A stretch of 64,000 bases of DNA from Diadema setosum (GCF_964275005.1 NC_092706.1:25268942-25332941), one strand, 5' to 3'; positions 1 to 12,200 are shown, counted from the first letter of the stretch. A program made the numbers and translations. The notes: generated from the letters alone by a model not told the origin.

Positions 1-604
1 TTTCAAGAAAATTGAAAATACATAGGGGTGTAATTTTCACAGTGGGGCCTGTTTTAAAATTGTCGTAAAGCATGTTGGACGCCGCGCCTGACGGAATTTC
101 GTTTTGATTTGGCTGTCATTTTTGAATCGAAGATATTAAATTTATATCATTGTACTTGGATATGGAGAGCATTCATGGCCTTCAATATATACGAATATCT
201 TCAAAATTATCCTTTTACAATTTGTGCAGTGCTGCAAAAACCGACCATGTCGTACCTTTTAAAATTACATTCTATAAAAAGTTTGGCTTTTACAGATGAT
301 GAAAAGTGTGAAGGGAATTGATATTTTATCAATGAGGACATGCGATACCTCCCTAAAAAGTGAATATCGTGTATGAGAAAACTGTGAAAATTAGCTTGGT
401 TTTGAGGGGTGACCAATTTTGAAACACGCCCGGTGGCGCTTTCACCTTCTCCCTCTCCGACAACTCCCTAATCAATTAAAAAATCACTGATTTTCCTTTT
501 TAAAGGTTAAGTCTTATTGTTATTCTATACATGATTTATCATACATTCCAGGATGAGTGAAGTTAAAATTTTATTAGAAAGGCTGAATATACATGTATAT
601 ATTC
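1..604. other. AT-rich flank without recognisable gene
   Basis: No open frame here resembles a known protein; short frames overlap on both strands and look random. A short phrase near 413-430 (TTTGAAACACGCCC) recurs as TTTGAAACATGCCC near 5994 and, inverted, near 4580, so the stretch probably carries the edge of a dispersed repeat. Nothing else is supported. Confidence 0.4.
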
Positions 605-608
605 TTAA

Positions 609-949
609 AGGTCCAGTTTACCTTTGGGAGCAGTGATTTCAAAAATGTTCAAGATATCACATTTGATGCATATGTGTAGGTCTGTTGTATCATAAAAAAT
701 CCTACCATATGGAATATTTGCAGTAAAACCTAAAATATAAGGAAATATGAGGATTTTTCTCAATAAACCGTAACTGTATACTGTTTAGTCTGGAAACATT
801 TTTATCATAACTATTGTTCACATTTCGTGTATTTAACAATACTTAACATCGATTATACTGATTCAAATTTTGACAGTGGTTGTTTCTATCCCTAACTCAC
901 ATTTTAGAACTATTTTAAAGCACTAATGCTTTCATCTGCAAATGGTAAA
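609..949 (+). repeat. Left long terminal inverted repeat of the TTAA element
   Basis: Begins AGGTCCAGTTTACC after TTAA and matches the reverse complement of 4124-4468 along nearly its whole length, ending at GCAAATGGTAAA. Differences are scattered substitutions and one short T-run length change, which suggests moderate age. Confidence 0.85.
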
Positions 950-1789
950 TTATGCCTTTAATTAGATCGTCTACTTGACAAATCGCAACACTAATATTGA
1001 TATTGTGCAAGTTCAATACCATTGTGAGCCATATCATTGCTATATGAATTTACACCAACTTCAAACTTCCACAGCTTTCGTATTATTGGCGACATTTCAA
1101 ACAGTAGCGTATTTGGTATTTGGTATTTCTGAAAGTGTCCACCGCCCCCTCCCCCCCCCCCCCACAGGGACTGAAAAACAGTGCACAATATACATTTTCA
1201 AGCTCTTAAAAAGGGTTATTCGCCAGTGGAAAATATAAGAGAAATAAATATTAATGTTTGGGGGGGTGGAGCTGAAAAAGAAAGTTTCAAATTTTTGCGA
1301 GCGAGCCTAAAATTTATGTATTTCAGCTTAAGAAGCACAGAATATTTGATTATCATAATAATTATTGTATAATTCTAATCAAGATATAGGGGAAATATAT
1401 ACATGACGTATATAGGAAACACATGATTCTCCTCAATATTTGGTTGATAATTCAAGTAATTATTAATATTATGATGGCTGGCTTTATGAATCACTTATAT
1501 TGAATAACTGAAAAATTGACAAAGCATACGAGTTTGTGTAAGCGAGTGCAGCGAGCCATTCCCCGTATTTTTTTTTTCATTTTTGCGCAGGTAGGAAATG
1601 ATGAGACTTTTTTTCAGTTAGGAGGGGGATAATGGAGGAGGGGTGATAACGCATGCACGCCGTCCCCCACCTCTTTTTTTCTGGGGGGGGGGGGGGGGAA
1701 TCATGATATATACCCCTTCAAAAATAAGCGTTTAAATACAAAGGTTTCCCCTTTTTTCTTTCTCCTTTTTCTGCGCCCTCCTGTAGTGG

Positions 1790-1837
1790 CGCCCGGGGCA
1801 CGTGCCCCCCTTGCCCCCCGCTAGATACGCCACTGAT
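1790..1837. mobile_element. hAT-like transposon terminus
   Basis: A G/C-rich palindromic stretch (GGGGCACGTGCCCC) leads into TAGATACGCCACTG. The reverse complement begins CAGTGGCG, the same terminus seen at 24061, 24789 and 25401. CAGNG ends are typical of hAT elements. Only one end can be placed here; the partner end was not found. Confidence 0.45.
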
Positions 1838-1990
1838 TTCAGTCAATCTTCCACTGTCAGATTTGTGGATTCATACCCTCTTAATCATATCGACTTGTAA
1901 ATTGTGTGTAGATGTCCTTCTTTACCAAGTAGATGGCGAGAACTTCAATAATAAATTTTTCCATAATTCCTTTTTTTTTGTGTGTTATAG

Positions 1991-2218
1991 AGCTTTATGA
2001 GAGCTTTTCACATCCATCTACATTATAGGTACAAACCAGAGAAAGCCAGCTGCATAGTAGCAGCATGTGCCATTCTACACAACCTTGCCAAATACATGGG
2101 GATTCCACTCATTGCCGAGAACATCCGAGAACATCAACCCGATCAGGAGCTACATCAAGGAATGAATCACAACGTTCCACGGGACTACAGACGTCACATA
2201 GTAGAATCCCACTTTTAG
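1991..2218 (+). pseudogene. HARBI1-like (PIF/Harbinger) transposase, C-terminal exon
   Basis: The frame opens right after a plausible acceptor (TGTGTTATAG) and runs to a stop at 2216-2218, giving about 75 residues. The core YKPEKASCIVAACAILHN matches the C-terminal block of DDE_Tnp_4 / HARBI1 proteins, where a KPE(K/R)A..I..AC..LHN motif follows the last catalytic acidic residue. The rest of the transposase (catalytic DDE region) was not found in the window, so this is either an isolated last exon of a decayed transposon or a remnant of a domesticated copy. It lies inside the TTAA element. The family call is from motif recognition; status as a broken copy is inference. Confidence 0.6.
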
Positions 2219-3337
2219 TTAGAATGCACACAATTATGGAATAATTATGTGGATGGATACATTTATGTGGATGGATAATTTCGTAAAAAGATATATCCTT
2301 TTGCAGGCTCTAATTTAATGTTGATCACGACTCCTCATGAAATATGTCATGATCATTTACAATTTAATACCATGATGAACCTATTGTACAATCCGTGTTA
2401 CCTAGGCAACTGCTAAACTATTACTTGCAGTTGAAAAGTATAAGAATATAAGGGAAATATGACACAATGGTTAGCTCATTTGTACCGAAAATATCACTGT
2501 ATCGCCAATGGTATGCTGTAATGTTATGTCTAAAATTTTGAGGGGCAGAGTTTTGAATTTTCTTTTGTTTATTCACATTGCAAGTTGATAGCATGTTATT
2601 TATTTGAATGATTTTATTGGTACATATTTTGTTACACTCTTATCAGAACGAGCTAAGAAAACATTCATCATTTGACGTCATGAAGGAAAGCTCACCAACA
2701 AAACCCAAAGCCATATTTCACCCATTTTCTTTATTGGTACTTGCATCTCAAAAACAAGGAGTATTCTGTGTTTTTATTAAGATAATTTGCAAATACAATT
2801 ATAGAATATGCTGTTGTAATTATGAGCAGGCATTGTAATATTGTATACCAAATTGTAATATAGTTTATCATTACAAGCATGCATAAATACCTGCTGACGA
2901 GACGCAAATATAAAGAATTGTGAAAGATTGCGAGCGGCACAAGCAAAGTTTTAAACTTCCAAAGAGGAAATTTTTTCGATAATTTTCTTGGTTAATTTTA
3001 ATACTATTTCGTCCGTACATTGGCTATATATGTCGGTTTGCATGTAACAATAAAACACAGAAAAACCATTATGGGGGGGGGGGGGGAGGTAAGGGGTAAT
3101 TTTCCTTGTGGCCCCCCTTTGGCTACCCTTATGATATCATGTAGTCAGTAGATATATTCAACAATATCTACTTATGAAATCGTATACCAGTTTAAAATTC
3201 TTTCCAAAGAGTAGGACAAGAATGTGACTATTTCTTCTGCTCATGATCAATCCCTGAAATTTATCAAAGAATCTGAAAAATTTACTTTGTGTGTCTGTGA
3301 TAAATTGACATGGGTTGCCATTATGCGTCATATACCA

Positions 3338-3521
3338 CAGGTAAACCCCATTACATCAAGGTCAGTGGGACTGCCAATTTTTCCTCGTTACAACCGGTAC
3401 CTCTTTATAAACATTATATGCATCTTTTTAACTATGTCCAATTGAAAATTGGACCGGTAAAATTTCCTCGTTAAAGACGGTATCTCGTTATATCGCAACT
3501 CATTATTACGAGGTTTTCCTG
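3338..3521. mobile_element. Small pogo/mariner-like MITE (tentative)
   Basis: CACAGGTAAACCCCATTAC at the left and the reverse complement of the right end (TACAGGAAAACCTCGTAAT) are similar inverted ends, followed inside by related 'CTCGTTA' phrases. About 184 bases long. The right side is followed by TA, the left side less clearly, so only moderate support. Confidence 0.45.
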
Positions 3522-3549
3522 TACATGTAATTATTGCTAAATTCCATTA

Positions 3550-3916
3550 CACTGGAAACTCGCTATAGGGAGGTCATTGGAACCTTAACTTTTTGCGTGT
3601 TATTTCCCATATCTCGTGATAAATAACAATTATTAATAAACACGACAATGCAAAGCAAATATTGTCAGTGGGACCTGAGCAATTACTTTGTTACAGAAGA
3701 CTCATATTATAACGAAGTCCTTCGGGACCGGCACTTTTATTCTGTTATAAATAATTTTTGTTATAACTGGGAATATTTGCTTTTTTCTTATCTGTTGGGA
3801 TGAGAATGGCTACGTTATAACTGAAATCTGGTTATACCTGTGTTTGTTATATAACGTGAGTCCCTTGTATATGGGTATTCATTTATATTAGATCTCTTTA
3901 TATCGAGTTTCCACTG
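3550..3916. mobile_element. pogo/Tigger-type MITE with TA target duplication
   Basis: The left end (CACTGGAAACTCGCTATAG) and the inverted right end (CAGTGGAAACTCGATATAA) match over about 19 bases and each is flanked by TA (3548-3549, 3917-3918). CAGTGGAA..CTCG.TATAA termini with TA duplication are characteristic of pogo/Tigger elements of the Tc1/mariner superfamily. There is no transposase frame, hence non-autonomous, 367 bases. It sits inside the TTAA element. Confidence 0.7.
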
Positions 3917-4050
3917 TATTATCATTACTATTGTTATTATCATTATTACATTTACTATTATTGTCACTGTAACTATTATCATTATTATTGTCATCATTAT
4001 TATTATTATCTTTATTACTATTATTATTATCATCACCATCATTATTTCAA
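3917..4050. repeat. ATT/ATC-rich simple sequence
   Basis: An imperfect run of ATTATT and ATCATT trinucleotides follows directly on the pogo-like MITE. Any open frame across it is a composition artefact. Confidence 0.8.
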
Positions 4051-4123
4051 GGTTAGCTTTCACCTTAAGGGGAAACTTAATTAAACCGAACAATGGACTT
4101 TAATCCATCAACCTAGAAATCTG

Positions 4124-4468
4124 TTTACCATTTGCAGATGAAAGCATTAGTGCTATAAATTAGTTCTAAAATGTGAGTTAGGGATAGAAACAACCACTGT
4201 CAAAATTTGAATCCGTATAATCGATGTTAAGTGTTGTTAAATACACAAAATGTGAACAATAGTTATAATAAAAAAAAAAATTTCCAGTCTAAACCGTATA
4301 CAGTTACGGTTTATTGAGAAAAACCCTGATATCTCCTTATATTTTAGGTTTTATTGCAAATATTTCATATGGTAGGATGTTTTATGATACAACAGACCTA
4401 CACATATGCATCAAATATGATATCTTGAAAATTTTTGAAATCACTGCTCCCAAAGGTAAACTGGACCT
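4124..4468 (-). repeat. Right long terminal inverted repeat of the TTAA element
   Basis: Inverted counterpart of 609-949, ending GGTAAACTGGACCT before TTAA. See the element entry. Confidence 0.85.
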
Positions 4469-4616
4469 TTAAGGGGAAAATGCCCTACAATATGCTGAAA
4501 GTTATGCTCCCATGGACAATGATAGAAGACAGAAACTTTCCCCTTAACACTGGAAATAGAGTTGTTGTTGTTATACAGGGCGTGTTTCAATAAATTGTCC
4601 TCCCTAACAAGTCATA

Positions 4617-4980
4617 GCGGTGAGTTGGCTCAGTCGGTAGCGCGTCTGCCTCACGATCACGCGGCCCGGGTTCGAACCCGAGTCTGGACTGAGCAATGTT
4701 GTGTGTAAACATACCGTCCCCTCTAGCAAGAGGCAAAACACTCTGTCCCTCGGATAGGACATAAAATGGAGGTCCCGTGTATGAGAGAGTCACAGCTCAT
4801 GCACGTAAAAGATCCCGCTTCATTCATTCATCGCAAAGAGTAGAGTGTCTAACCCGGTGAAGTGGTCCCACCCCACATCCAACTGGACCCCATGGAAGAC
4901 CAGCTTAGTGTAGCTGAATATGGGCTATCCAGCCATCTTCACAGATGGAAAATGAACAACAAAAACAACAACAACAATAA
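4617..4980 (+). mobile_element. tRNA-derived SINE
   Basis: The 5' part is a tRNA-like head with an A box (TTGGCTCAGTCGGTAG, about 4625-4640) and a B box (GGTTCGAACCC, about 4669-4679). This is followed by about 270 bases of non-tRNA body and an (AAC)n-type tail ending near 4980. RNA polymerase III would transcribe from the internal boxes, and mobilisation would depend on a partner LINE. The tRNA part lacks a clean acceptor stem and runs into the body, so it is not a functional tRNA. The insertion follows directly on the TTAA element. Target duplications could not be set with confidence. Confidence 0.8.
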
Positions 4981-4984
4981 CCAA

Positions 4985-5490
4985 CACATTTCAAAAATTT
5001 TCTTGCAAACGATGTAAATTCTCACTTAGGGAAGTATCACATCTGCTACTTGGAATACTCCTGAATATTCCCCACTATTAGCGAATGTGCATTTGGAAAA
5101 TGGTATGCTGAATAGACGTTATTTCATGATCTGTATAAGTAAATGATTAAATAGAATATGAACATAAAAGGTCAAATAAGGTGATTTTTGTTGACTGGTG
5201 ATTTTTGTTGACATCATCTGACATGATCATTTCTTGTAGCCTGTGACAAATTTAGAAAAAAAAAAAAACATTTGGGGAGATGATCTTACATTCTACAAAA
5301 CACATGCATACTCTCACTATGCATGCAGAAGAATGTAAGCTAATAGCTACCTACTCCTGGATCAAAAATGAGAGGCACATTTGCCATAAAATTCAATCCA
5401 AAAAGGAGTTGGTTTCAATCACATTCTTAAATACATTCTAGTTACATTCAATTACATTTTCAATTACATTCCAGGATTAGCCAGAGCAGT
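4985..5490. other. Intergenic stretch, no gene seen
   Basis: AT-rich, with no coding frame of note. It contains repeated TTACATTC phrases (5437-5475) that recur inverted near 5915-5960, so the next MITE may sit inside an older inverted-repeat element. Confidence 0.4.
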
Positions 5491-5492
5491 TC

Positions 5493-5850
5493 TTAAAGGT
5501 ACATGTAGGGGATCCCATTTGCAACTTGCAAGCCACTGTAAATCTTTCCCAAATTTCTTCTACAGATGGCTTCTGACCCCAGAACAACATCTGTGAAGTC
5601 TAAACTAACATTATTTCATAGAACAGGAATAGGAAGCAAAAATATATCCTAGATTTTCCTTTATTTTAAATTTGGAGTTAACCCCACGTGAAATTAAAAA
5701 TCAATAGATTATCATAAATTACATTATTATTACAATAACTTACATTAAATGTATTTCTATGATGGTTCTCTATCGATATTTACTTTAAAATGGTACTAAG
5801 TTTGCAAATTATCAGGTTTGAAACCTGCAAATGGGATCCTCTACCATTAA
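5493..5850. mobile_element. 358-bp MITE with TTAA ends
   Basis: The left end TTAAAGGTACATGTAGGGGA and the inverted right end TTAATGGTAGAGGATCCCAT share GAGGATCCCATTTGCA-type inner sequence with one small gap. TTAA bounds both sides. It has no coding frame. It resembles the 609-4468 element in target choice (TTAA) and in the AGG start, but the inner sequences differ. Confidence 0.6.
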
Positions 5851-6030
5851 CATGGCAATAGGCTAGCTTTGCTTTGGCAGGATAATGACTATTAATCTTT
5901 TAAGTCCTTGAATCATCTCTGGAATGTAATCAGAAATGTAACTGGAATGTAATTGAGCCCATCCATGATCCCAAATGATATAAATCAACAATTTTGAAAC
6001 ATGCCCAGGTGTGGTGGAGGAGGGAGCGTA

Positions 6031-7876
6031 TGGCTACGGTCACAATTCAGAGTAGCCTTTTGTCAAGGCCCTCTCGCTGTAATGGGCGAGCGAAGCGAGC
6101 CCAGCCGAGCGCGCCAGCGCGAGGGCCTTTTGAGATCTGCTTCACACATTATTATTCATGACACGTGAACCCTTCTGAATACTCATTTTAATGGCTTCCG
6201 GTCAACCAATGGAATGGCGCGCTCCCCGCATCCTCAGCCTTGGTGGTCATGCCTGTTCGCATGCATCACTGACCACCCGAGGAGGTCTGCCACGGAACTC
6301 TACACACACTCTGTGTGTAGAATTCTGTGAGAGTGTGTAGAGTTCTGTGAGGTCTGCGGCAGCGGCGTGCATTCGCTCTATTCAAATCGGGTTCGAGCAG
6401 ACAGACACGCTGATTGGACCCCGACTTTTGCTCCCGAAATCGGGGAGCAAAAGTCGGTAATTCAAAGGGCTAACAAAAGGATGCGAAGCAGATCTCAAAA
6501 GGCCCTCGCGCAACCCCACTCAGCTGGGCTCTCTTCACCATACAGCGAGAGGGCCTTGACAAAAGGCTAAATTCAGAGCGGCGACCGACCGATTTGTAGC
6601 CTGCTCGGTCGCTGCTGAAATTTTGGCACCGCCCAGCAGTTTTTGGAGATGCTGAGCAGGCTGTAAAACCCTAGCGATGGCCGAGCAGTGCCCTGTCGAT
6701 TTCCCGTCGGTCACCGATCAATTTTCAGAAGAAATTTGGCGAAATATGGGGATCTGCAACGCGCAGAGTCCGAGCTGTCACCGAGCGATGCCCCATCGGC
6801 AACTAGGACGATCTCCCACCGGTCACCGGCCGATTTTTACGAATGAAATCGCTCAGCGACCGACGGGTGATCCATAGGTCATCTACCGGTGACCCTTAGG
6901 CGTACCGACGGCCATCCGCCGGTCTCTGCCGGAAATTTCTCACGAGCTATACCTGTGTTTATTAATGTACCTATGTACTCGAGGCAAAAGATCTAAAAGT
7001 TAGATTGTCAACTAACAAACCTCAGCTATGTGATACCACAGATAACTAGAAATGAGGAAATAAACAAAAGGGAGGAACACCCAAGATGGAATAAAGATTA
7101 AAATAGATTAGATTTTTCCAGAATATCTCAAAAAAACTCCAAAAAACTGTTATATTTTACAGTATTTTTTTTATTCCTATTTAATTTAATATTTTGATTT
7201 TCCCCATCTCTTGTCATTCATTTCTTCTTCAATCAATAGGCCTTAAATGAATAAGGTAACCAAACCATATTTTACTACGTCAACATATCAACACTAACTT
7301 TTAGCTTTCATCTCTTTTGCCCCAAAGTGGTTGCCTGTGACTTCCATGTCCCTCATGTTGGTTGCCGAGATGTTGAGATGCTGAGATGCTGGTGGGGTTT
7401 CTTTGCCTTTTATTCCTCCCCCTGCTTCTTCCACATAGCGTTAGATTATCTTCTCCATCTAGTCCCTCGTTTCCTTCAGTGCTTCTGTCATTTTTATCTT
7501 AACATTTTTAGTCCCTAAGTCGCTCGACGGCATCCGCTCGATCTATTCTCTTGGTTTTCTTCTGTGCTGTTGTCATTTATGTGTCTATTATTTTTGTTCC
7601 CTAAATCGCTCGGCAGCGACCGCTCGATTAGGTCAGTGCCTGGGGGGTTCCCGCTCGGACACCGAGCGTATTTTGGGCAGCGAGTGAAAACTGGTCGGTC
7701 GCCGCTGAAATTTTAACTCCGCGCTAAAACTTCAGCGGCGACCGACCGATGCCCCAAAAATCAGTGGAGCCTGGTCGGTCACCGGTTGGTTACCGGTCGT
7801 TGTCCGACTGGTTTTGGCTAAAAACTCGCCGACCGGTCGCCGAGCAGGCTGATTTTGGGGGTTGTGACCGTAGCCG
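6031..7876. mobile_element. 1.8-kb TIR transposon, interrupted by a nested MITE
   Basis: The left end TGGCTACGGTCACAA (from 6031) and the right end, whose reverse complement is CGGCTACGGTCACAA (to 7876), form terminal inverted repeats flanked by TA. Sub-terminal GC-rich blocks with repeated CGACCGACCGA and CGGTCGCC words occur on both sides (6575-6900 and 7665-7865). The interior is AT-rich with no recognised transposase. The left repeat is split by the 6053-6569 element: sequence on either side of that insertion joins smoothly after removing one copy of the 9-base duplication. Superfamily not assigned; the TA flank would suit Tc1/mariner-like or ISL2EU-like elements. Confidence 0.65.
6053..6569. 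mobile_element. 517-bp MITE with 9-bp target duplication (Mutator-like)
   Basis: Ends TAGCCTTTTGTCAAGGCC... and its inverse are identical for the outer 28 bases and similar for about 85. AATTCAGAG occurs directly on both sides (6044-6052 and 6570-6578), a 9-bp duplication as made by Mutator-like transposases. The inner part contains GAGCGAAGCGAGC words and a second palindrome. No transposase frame. It is inserted into the left terminal repeat of the 6031-7876 element and is therefore younger. Confidence 0.75.
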
Positions 7877-7879
7877 TAC

Positions 7880-8436
7880 ATACACATCTTTCAACATGAG
7901 AGTACACATGCAAAACCATAACTAAGACTAGGCTCATACATTCTAGGTTTAAATAGTGACAGCCCTGCCAGGCCAAGGTACAGAGGTCATTTATTTAATG
8001 ATGACCAAATGAACAAGATATATCAATTGGCAGTAGGTGATACACATTTCAAGCGTCTACGCAAAAGGCCACCCCCCCAAAAAAAAATGTTTGCTTGCCC
8101 TTAATTCCCAAAATCCAAGAGGGTCGGTATTTTGTTGTTTTCTTTCATCTGTTTTTCTTTAGGTATTTATTTTTTTTAACACTCTTTTTATTTTGCATTA
8201 AAAACAGATCACGAATTTGTAGAAGATGAAAATTGTGGGAAAAAAATTGAAATAGTATAAAATAAACAAATAAAAAACCCGAGCCAAAATTTCCAGGATT
8301 TTCGTTCGGTCGCAAAGGGCATACACATTTTTTTTTTTTTTTTTTTTTTTTTGGGGGGGGGGGGGGGGCTAACCATAGACTGCCACACCCTTGGCATCCT
8401 TACTGTTCAGTAAGAGACCGGAGAAAGTGTTCTCCA
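7880..8436. other. 3' flank of the Myb/SANT-like gene, with a T26/G run
   Basis: No gene recognised. It contains a long T homopolymer (about 8330-8352) running into a G homopolymer (about 8353-8368). This could include the 3' untranslated region of the minus-strand gene ending at 8437; no clear polyadenylation signal was chosen. Confidence 0.35.
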
Positions 8437-9210
8437 TCAACGTCCATCTTCACCTTTTTTTATTTTCAAGGTGAGCAGCTCCTTCTCTAGCTCCAACTTC
8501 CCCTGCCCCACTTGAAGTTTCTTGAATTTCTCCTGAGAGCACTTTATCTCCCATTCCAGGTATGTGTTGTAGAGTTGGCCCTCAGACTTTAATACGCCTC
8601 TTGTTTGACTTCCCAGGCAGTGAGGCAACAGCTGCTGCCGGTTGCAAGGGGGCTCTAACTACGGCTGGTTGCGGGGAGGCTCCAGCTGCTGCCAGTGGCA
8701 GGGGGGCTCTAATGTGTAGCTGCTGATGGTTGTGGTGGGGCTCCAGCTGCTGCTGGTGGCAGGGGGGGGGGGGGGGGGCTCTAGCTGCTGCCCGTTGCAA
8801 GGAGGCTCCAGGTACTGTCGGTGGCAGGGGGGCTCTAGCTGCTGATGGTTGTGGTGGGGATCCAACTGCTGCCAGTAGCAGGGGGGCTCTTGCTGCTGCT
8901 GCTGGTGGCAGGGGGGCTCTTGCTGCTGCTCGTTGCAAGGAGGCTCCAGGTACTGTCGGTGGCAAGGGGGCTCTAGCTATGGAAGGTTGCATAGGGGCTC
9001 CAGCTGCTGGTGGTGGCAGGGGGGCTCTAGCTGCAGCTGCCGGTTGTGGGGGGGGGGGGGGCAGCTGCTACCGGTGGCAGGGGAGCTCCAGCTTGTGGTA
9101 GTGGTGGTGGTGATGGTGGTGGGGCTCGAGCTGCTGGTGATGGGGATCTCCTATGTGGTAGTGGGACTTCAGCTGATGATGCAGCTTGTCGGCCTGGTAT
9201 CAGTCCACGC
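8437..9210 (-). CDS. Exon 3 of the Myb/SANT-like gene (Pro/Ala repeats and coiled coil)
   Basis: It opens with LRGLIPGRQAASSAEVPLPH after an acceptor TTTTCTTGCAG, then becomes a Pro/Ala/Gln repeat domain encoded by the 8600-9130 minisatellite. It ends with a coiled-coil tail (about 45 residues, YNTYLEWEIKCSQEKFKKLQ...) and a stop at 8437. Reading frames change at poly-G tracts near 8762 and 9048, so the repeat region is not read in a single frame in this assembly. The terminal coiled coil is normal for the family; the repeat expansion is not. Confidence 0.55.
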
Positions 9211-12200
9211 CTGCAAGAAAAGTGAGAAATCACAAAATCGTTTGAATAATATTGTCATATTTCCACGGACAGTAAACTGTACAAGTTGGAACTCTTAGAG
9301 CTTTTACAAGATTTGAGTAATATAATGCCTATTTTGGGCGAATTGAGGGAAATTTCAAATGATTATTAATAAAAATACATAATTTCGAAAATTTATGTGG
9401 GGGGGGGGGGGTGCCCCCCTCCCCCTGCTGCGTACAGCCATGCTTAGCGCGTACTTGATTCATAACTACACGTATTCCATTGTTTATGTCAAACGTCCCA
9501 TTCAAGTTGTATGATCAAGGGAGCGGTGGTCATGGTTTGGGTTTTACATTTATTCTATTAATCATTTGTCACAATTTTTAGGATTTCCACTCAATAATAA
9601 TAGTATTGACTGGCATTCAAAGATCCAGACTATATCTTTACCCTCTCTTGATTTCAAATCGGGCAATATAGTCTGCTATCTCTTACCGGCCAGTCAATAT
9701 TATCATTAAAAAGGGCAAATAACAAGTAATTTTAAAAGAAATAAATTTCCCTTTGTACAATAGGCCAAATATGACAAAAATCAAATCAAGAAACTAGTAC
9801 GGATATTTTTTAATTTAACATTTTATCAAATTTTATTAAACTACAATGATAGTTTGATTAAATTTGATATATTTAAAAAAAAGAAAATCAGGTATTTGAT
9901 GATTATAAAGGTAATTCATCAAGGAGTGATGATTTGCTCTGAAACTCTTATTTCTTATCTAAATGATTTAATTCTTATTTTTTCATTGTTCAGTGAGCCT
10001 CCAAAAAAAAAATGATGAACGTTATCTGCACTTTGCAAGTTGTAATTATTATCACTTTGTTATTTCTCATTTCAGTTCCAAGCGTGAAAGTTGTTACAAA
10101 AATTTCTTTGAAAGAGCTTTATCAAATAGTGAACAAGTTTCATTTTTTTTTTGAAGTTAACTTACCAAAACCATTTCTGTGCTTTAACCCTTCCTTATGA
10201 ATATTCAAATGAGTTGGTGATATCATAACAACACAATTTGTAATACCATCATTATAATGTCTTAGCAGGAAATGCTCCCCCAGTATGTGACATATTAAAA
10301 TTTCTTTTATACATTTTTATTAAATTTTCATATGCCCCCCAAAAAACTTCTGTAAATCTTATACATTAAAGTTTGAATTACTTTGTACTGATACAGTGTA
10401 AATTCAATAGAAAGAGATCTGACATAACAAAATATCGGATTAAAAACATATATACCTATTTTTATCAGATACAAATGAAATCATAAAATTTTTGTTTTAT
10501 TATTTCTTGAATACTGATATACACTGTAACAGAATACTTGAAGACTTTGTTTGCAAAAACCGATAAGTCTATATTTGCCAAATGGAGATATTTGCGATTA
10601 AAGGTCAAGAAAAATAAAGAGAATAATAAGAAAATTTCTGTTTCTTTTATCCATAACTTCAAAAATGTACCTGGATGTGTAGTGAACAATATATCATTTA
10701 AAAGGTATTATTTTGTACTTTATGACAGAGACCGTACTTTAAAATCTTAAAAAATGGACTTATTGGTTTTTGCGAACAAACTCTTCACTTATACAATAAC
10801 CCAAATTTCCTGGTTAAGAGATCATTGTTGTAAAGACTTTACACAATATCATACTCATTGATGATTGGATTTTATTTTTTACATAACAAAACAAGAAACT
10901 CAGGTTCACTCCAAGAAATTTGGTTGAAAAATAACTTACAAGGAATTTGCTCCATTGAGGATGCCAACCAAGGCTGCTGAGTTGGCTCCAATGGCATTCT
11001 CAACTCTCTCGTCAATGTCAGTCATCACACAGACTGGTCCTCCACCACCTCAAATCAACATGAGAAAAACAGAAGACATAGTTGACGATAACTTTGTAAA
11101 CATATAGTCTACGTCCTGCCGATTTCAGATGATACTCACTATATAACAAGCTCTTGAGCTAAGTTTGCATGTGCGTGTGTGTGTGTGTGTGTGTTTGTGC
11201 GTGTGACATTACATTTTAGACATGGCAGATACCCCTCTCATTATTGCATTGGTCCCCAAGTTATAAGGAAAGTTTAAAATGTTTAGTAAAATTCATTTCA
11301 TGTCCTCAAATATATGTTGATCAACTATCAATTTGACTGGCTGGAGTCTGGGCCATTATATATGCATGAAGATCTTTTTCCTTATATAAACACCATACAC
11401 TTGTTAATTGTAAATATTCAAATTTTTGGCCCAAGCCTACATCCAAGTACTTTAAACTGACATTCTAGCTTGCGAAACAATTCATCGACGATCACACGAA
11501 CCGACGAATCCTTCAAGAATGGTCGACATATTGGATTTTCACTTTTTCCCATTTTTAGATAGTTCAAACAAAGGACTATTTTGTTTCCAATTTTAAAGTC
11601 ATAATTTTATGTCAATTAAGAGACAATTGCAAGTAAAATTTGGTCATGACCGCGAATCGACACATGTGTATGTACTATGTGCGCGTGCCGCCAAACCTGC
11701 ATCATTATACACACACATGCGCGCCCACACACACACACACATGCATATACACACACAAAAACAAACACAAATAATCACACATACACATACAGATACACTC
11801 ACACACATACCCAAACGCACACGCACAAAAACATACACATACACATTCACACAAACACAAATACACACACACTCACAGACACACTCATACACATACACAT
11901 ATGCACACACACATACAAACACTCGAACACACACACAAACTAAACACTAACACACACACACGTACACCATACACACGGACACACATGTACACATACACAT
12001 GCACACACTTATACATACGCACACGTACACATGCATAAATGCACACGCATCAGATACACATGCACACACACACATACACACACTGACACACATACACTGA
12101 CAGACACATACACACATATGCATATAAACACACATACACTCACACGTACACATTCACACAAACACAGAAACGCTCATAAGTATGTTAGACGAGCGATTTC

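Larger units (their letters stand above)
609..4468. mobile_element. 3.9-kb DNA transposon with long terminal inverted repeats and TTAA flanks
   Basis: Two segments of about 340 bases, 609-949 and 4124-4468, are inverted copies at roughly 93-95% identity by eye. Both outer ends read AGGTCCAGTTTACC inward and both are flanked by TTAA (605-608 and 4469-4472), as expected of a TTAA-specific cut-and-paste element such as piggyBac or Kolobok types. The interior holds a HARBI1-like transposase end near 2.0 kb, poly-C and poly-G tracts, a hAT-like terminus near 1.8 kb and two pogo-like MITEs. The interior is therefore composite, and the transposase fragment need not belong to the TTAA element, since Harbinger normally duplicates a 3-bp TWA site. 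It may be non-autonomous. The superfamily call is open; the inverted repeats and flanks are read directly. Confidence 0.75.

Noticed and set aside
4617-4690. A genuine tRNA gene
   Set aside because: A and B boxes are present but the sequence continues into a SINE body with an AAC tail and no acceptor stem closes.
8209-8397. Frame with poly-Lys/poly-Pro across the T/G homopolymers
   Set aside because: Pure homopolymer translation.
11609-12153. Open frames of 68-113 codons rich in Thr/His or Cys/Val across the CA tract
   Set aside because: They are produced by the dinucleotide repeat on both strands and in several frames; no splice or domain support.
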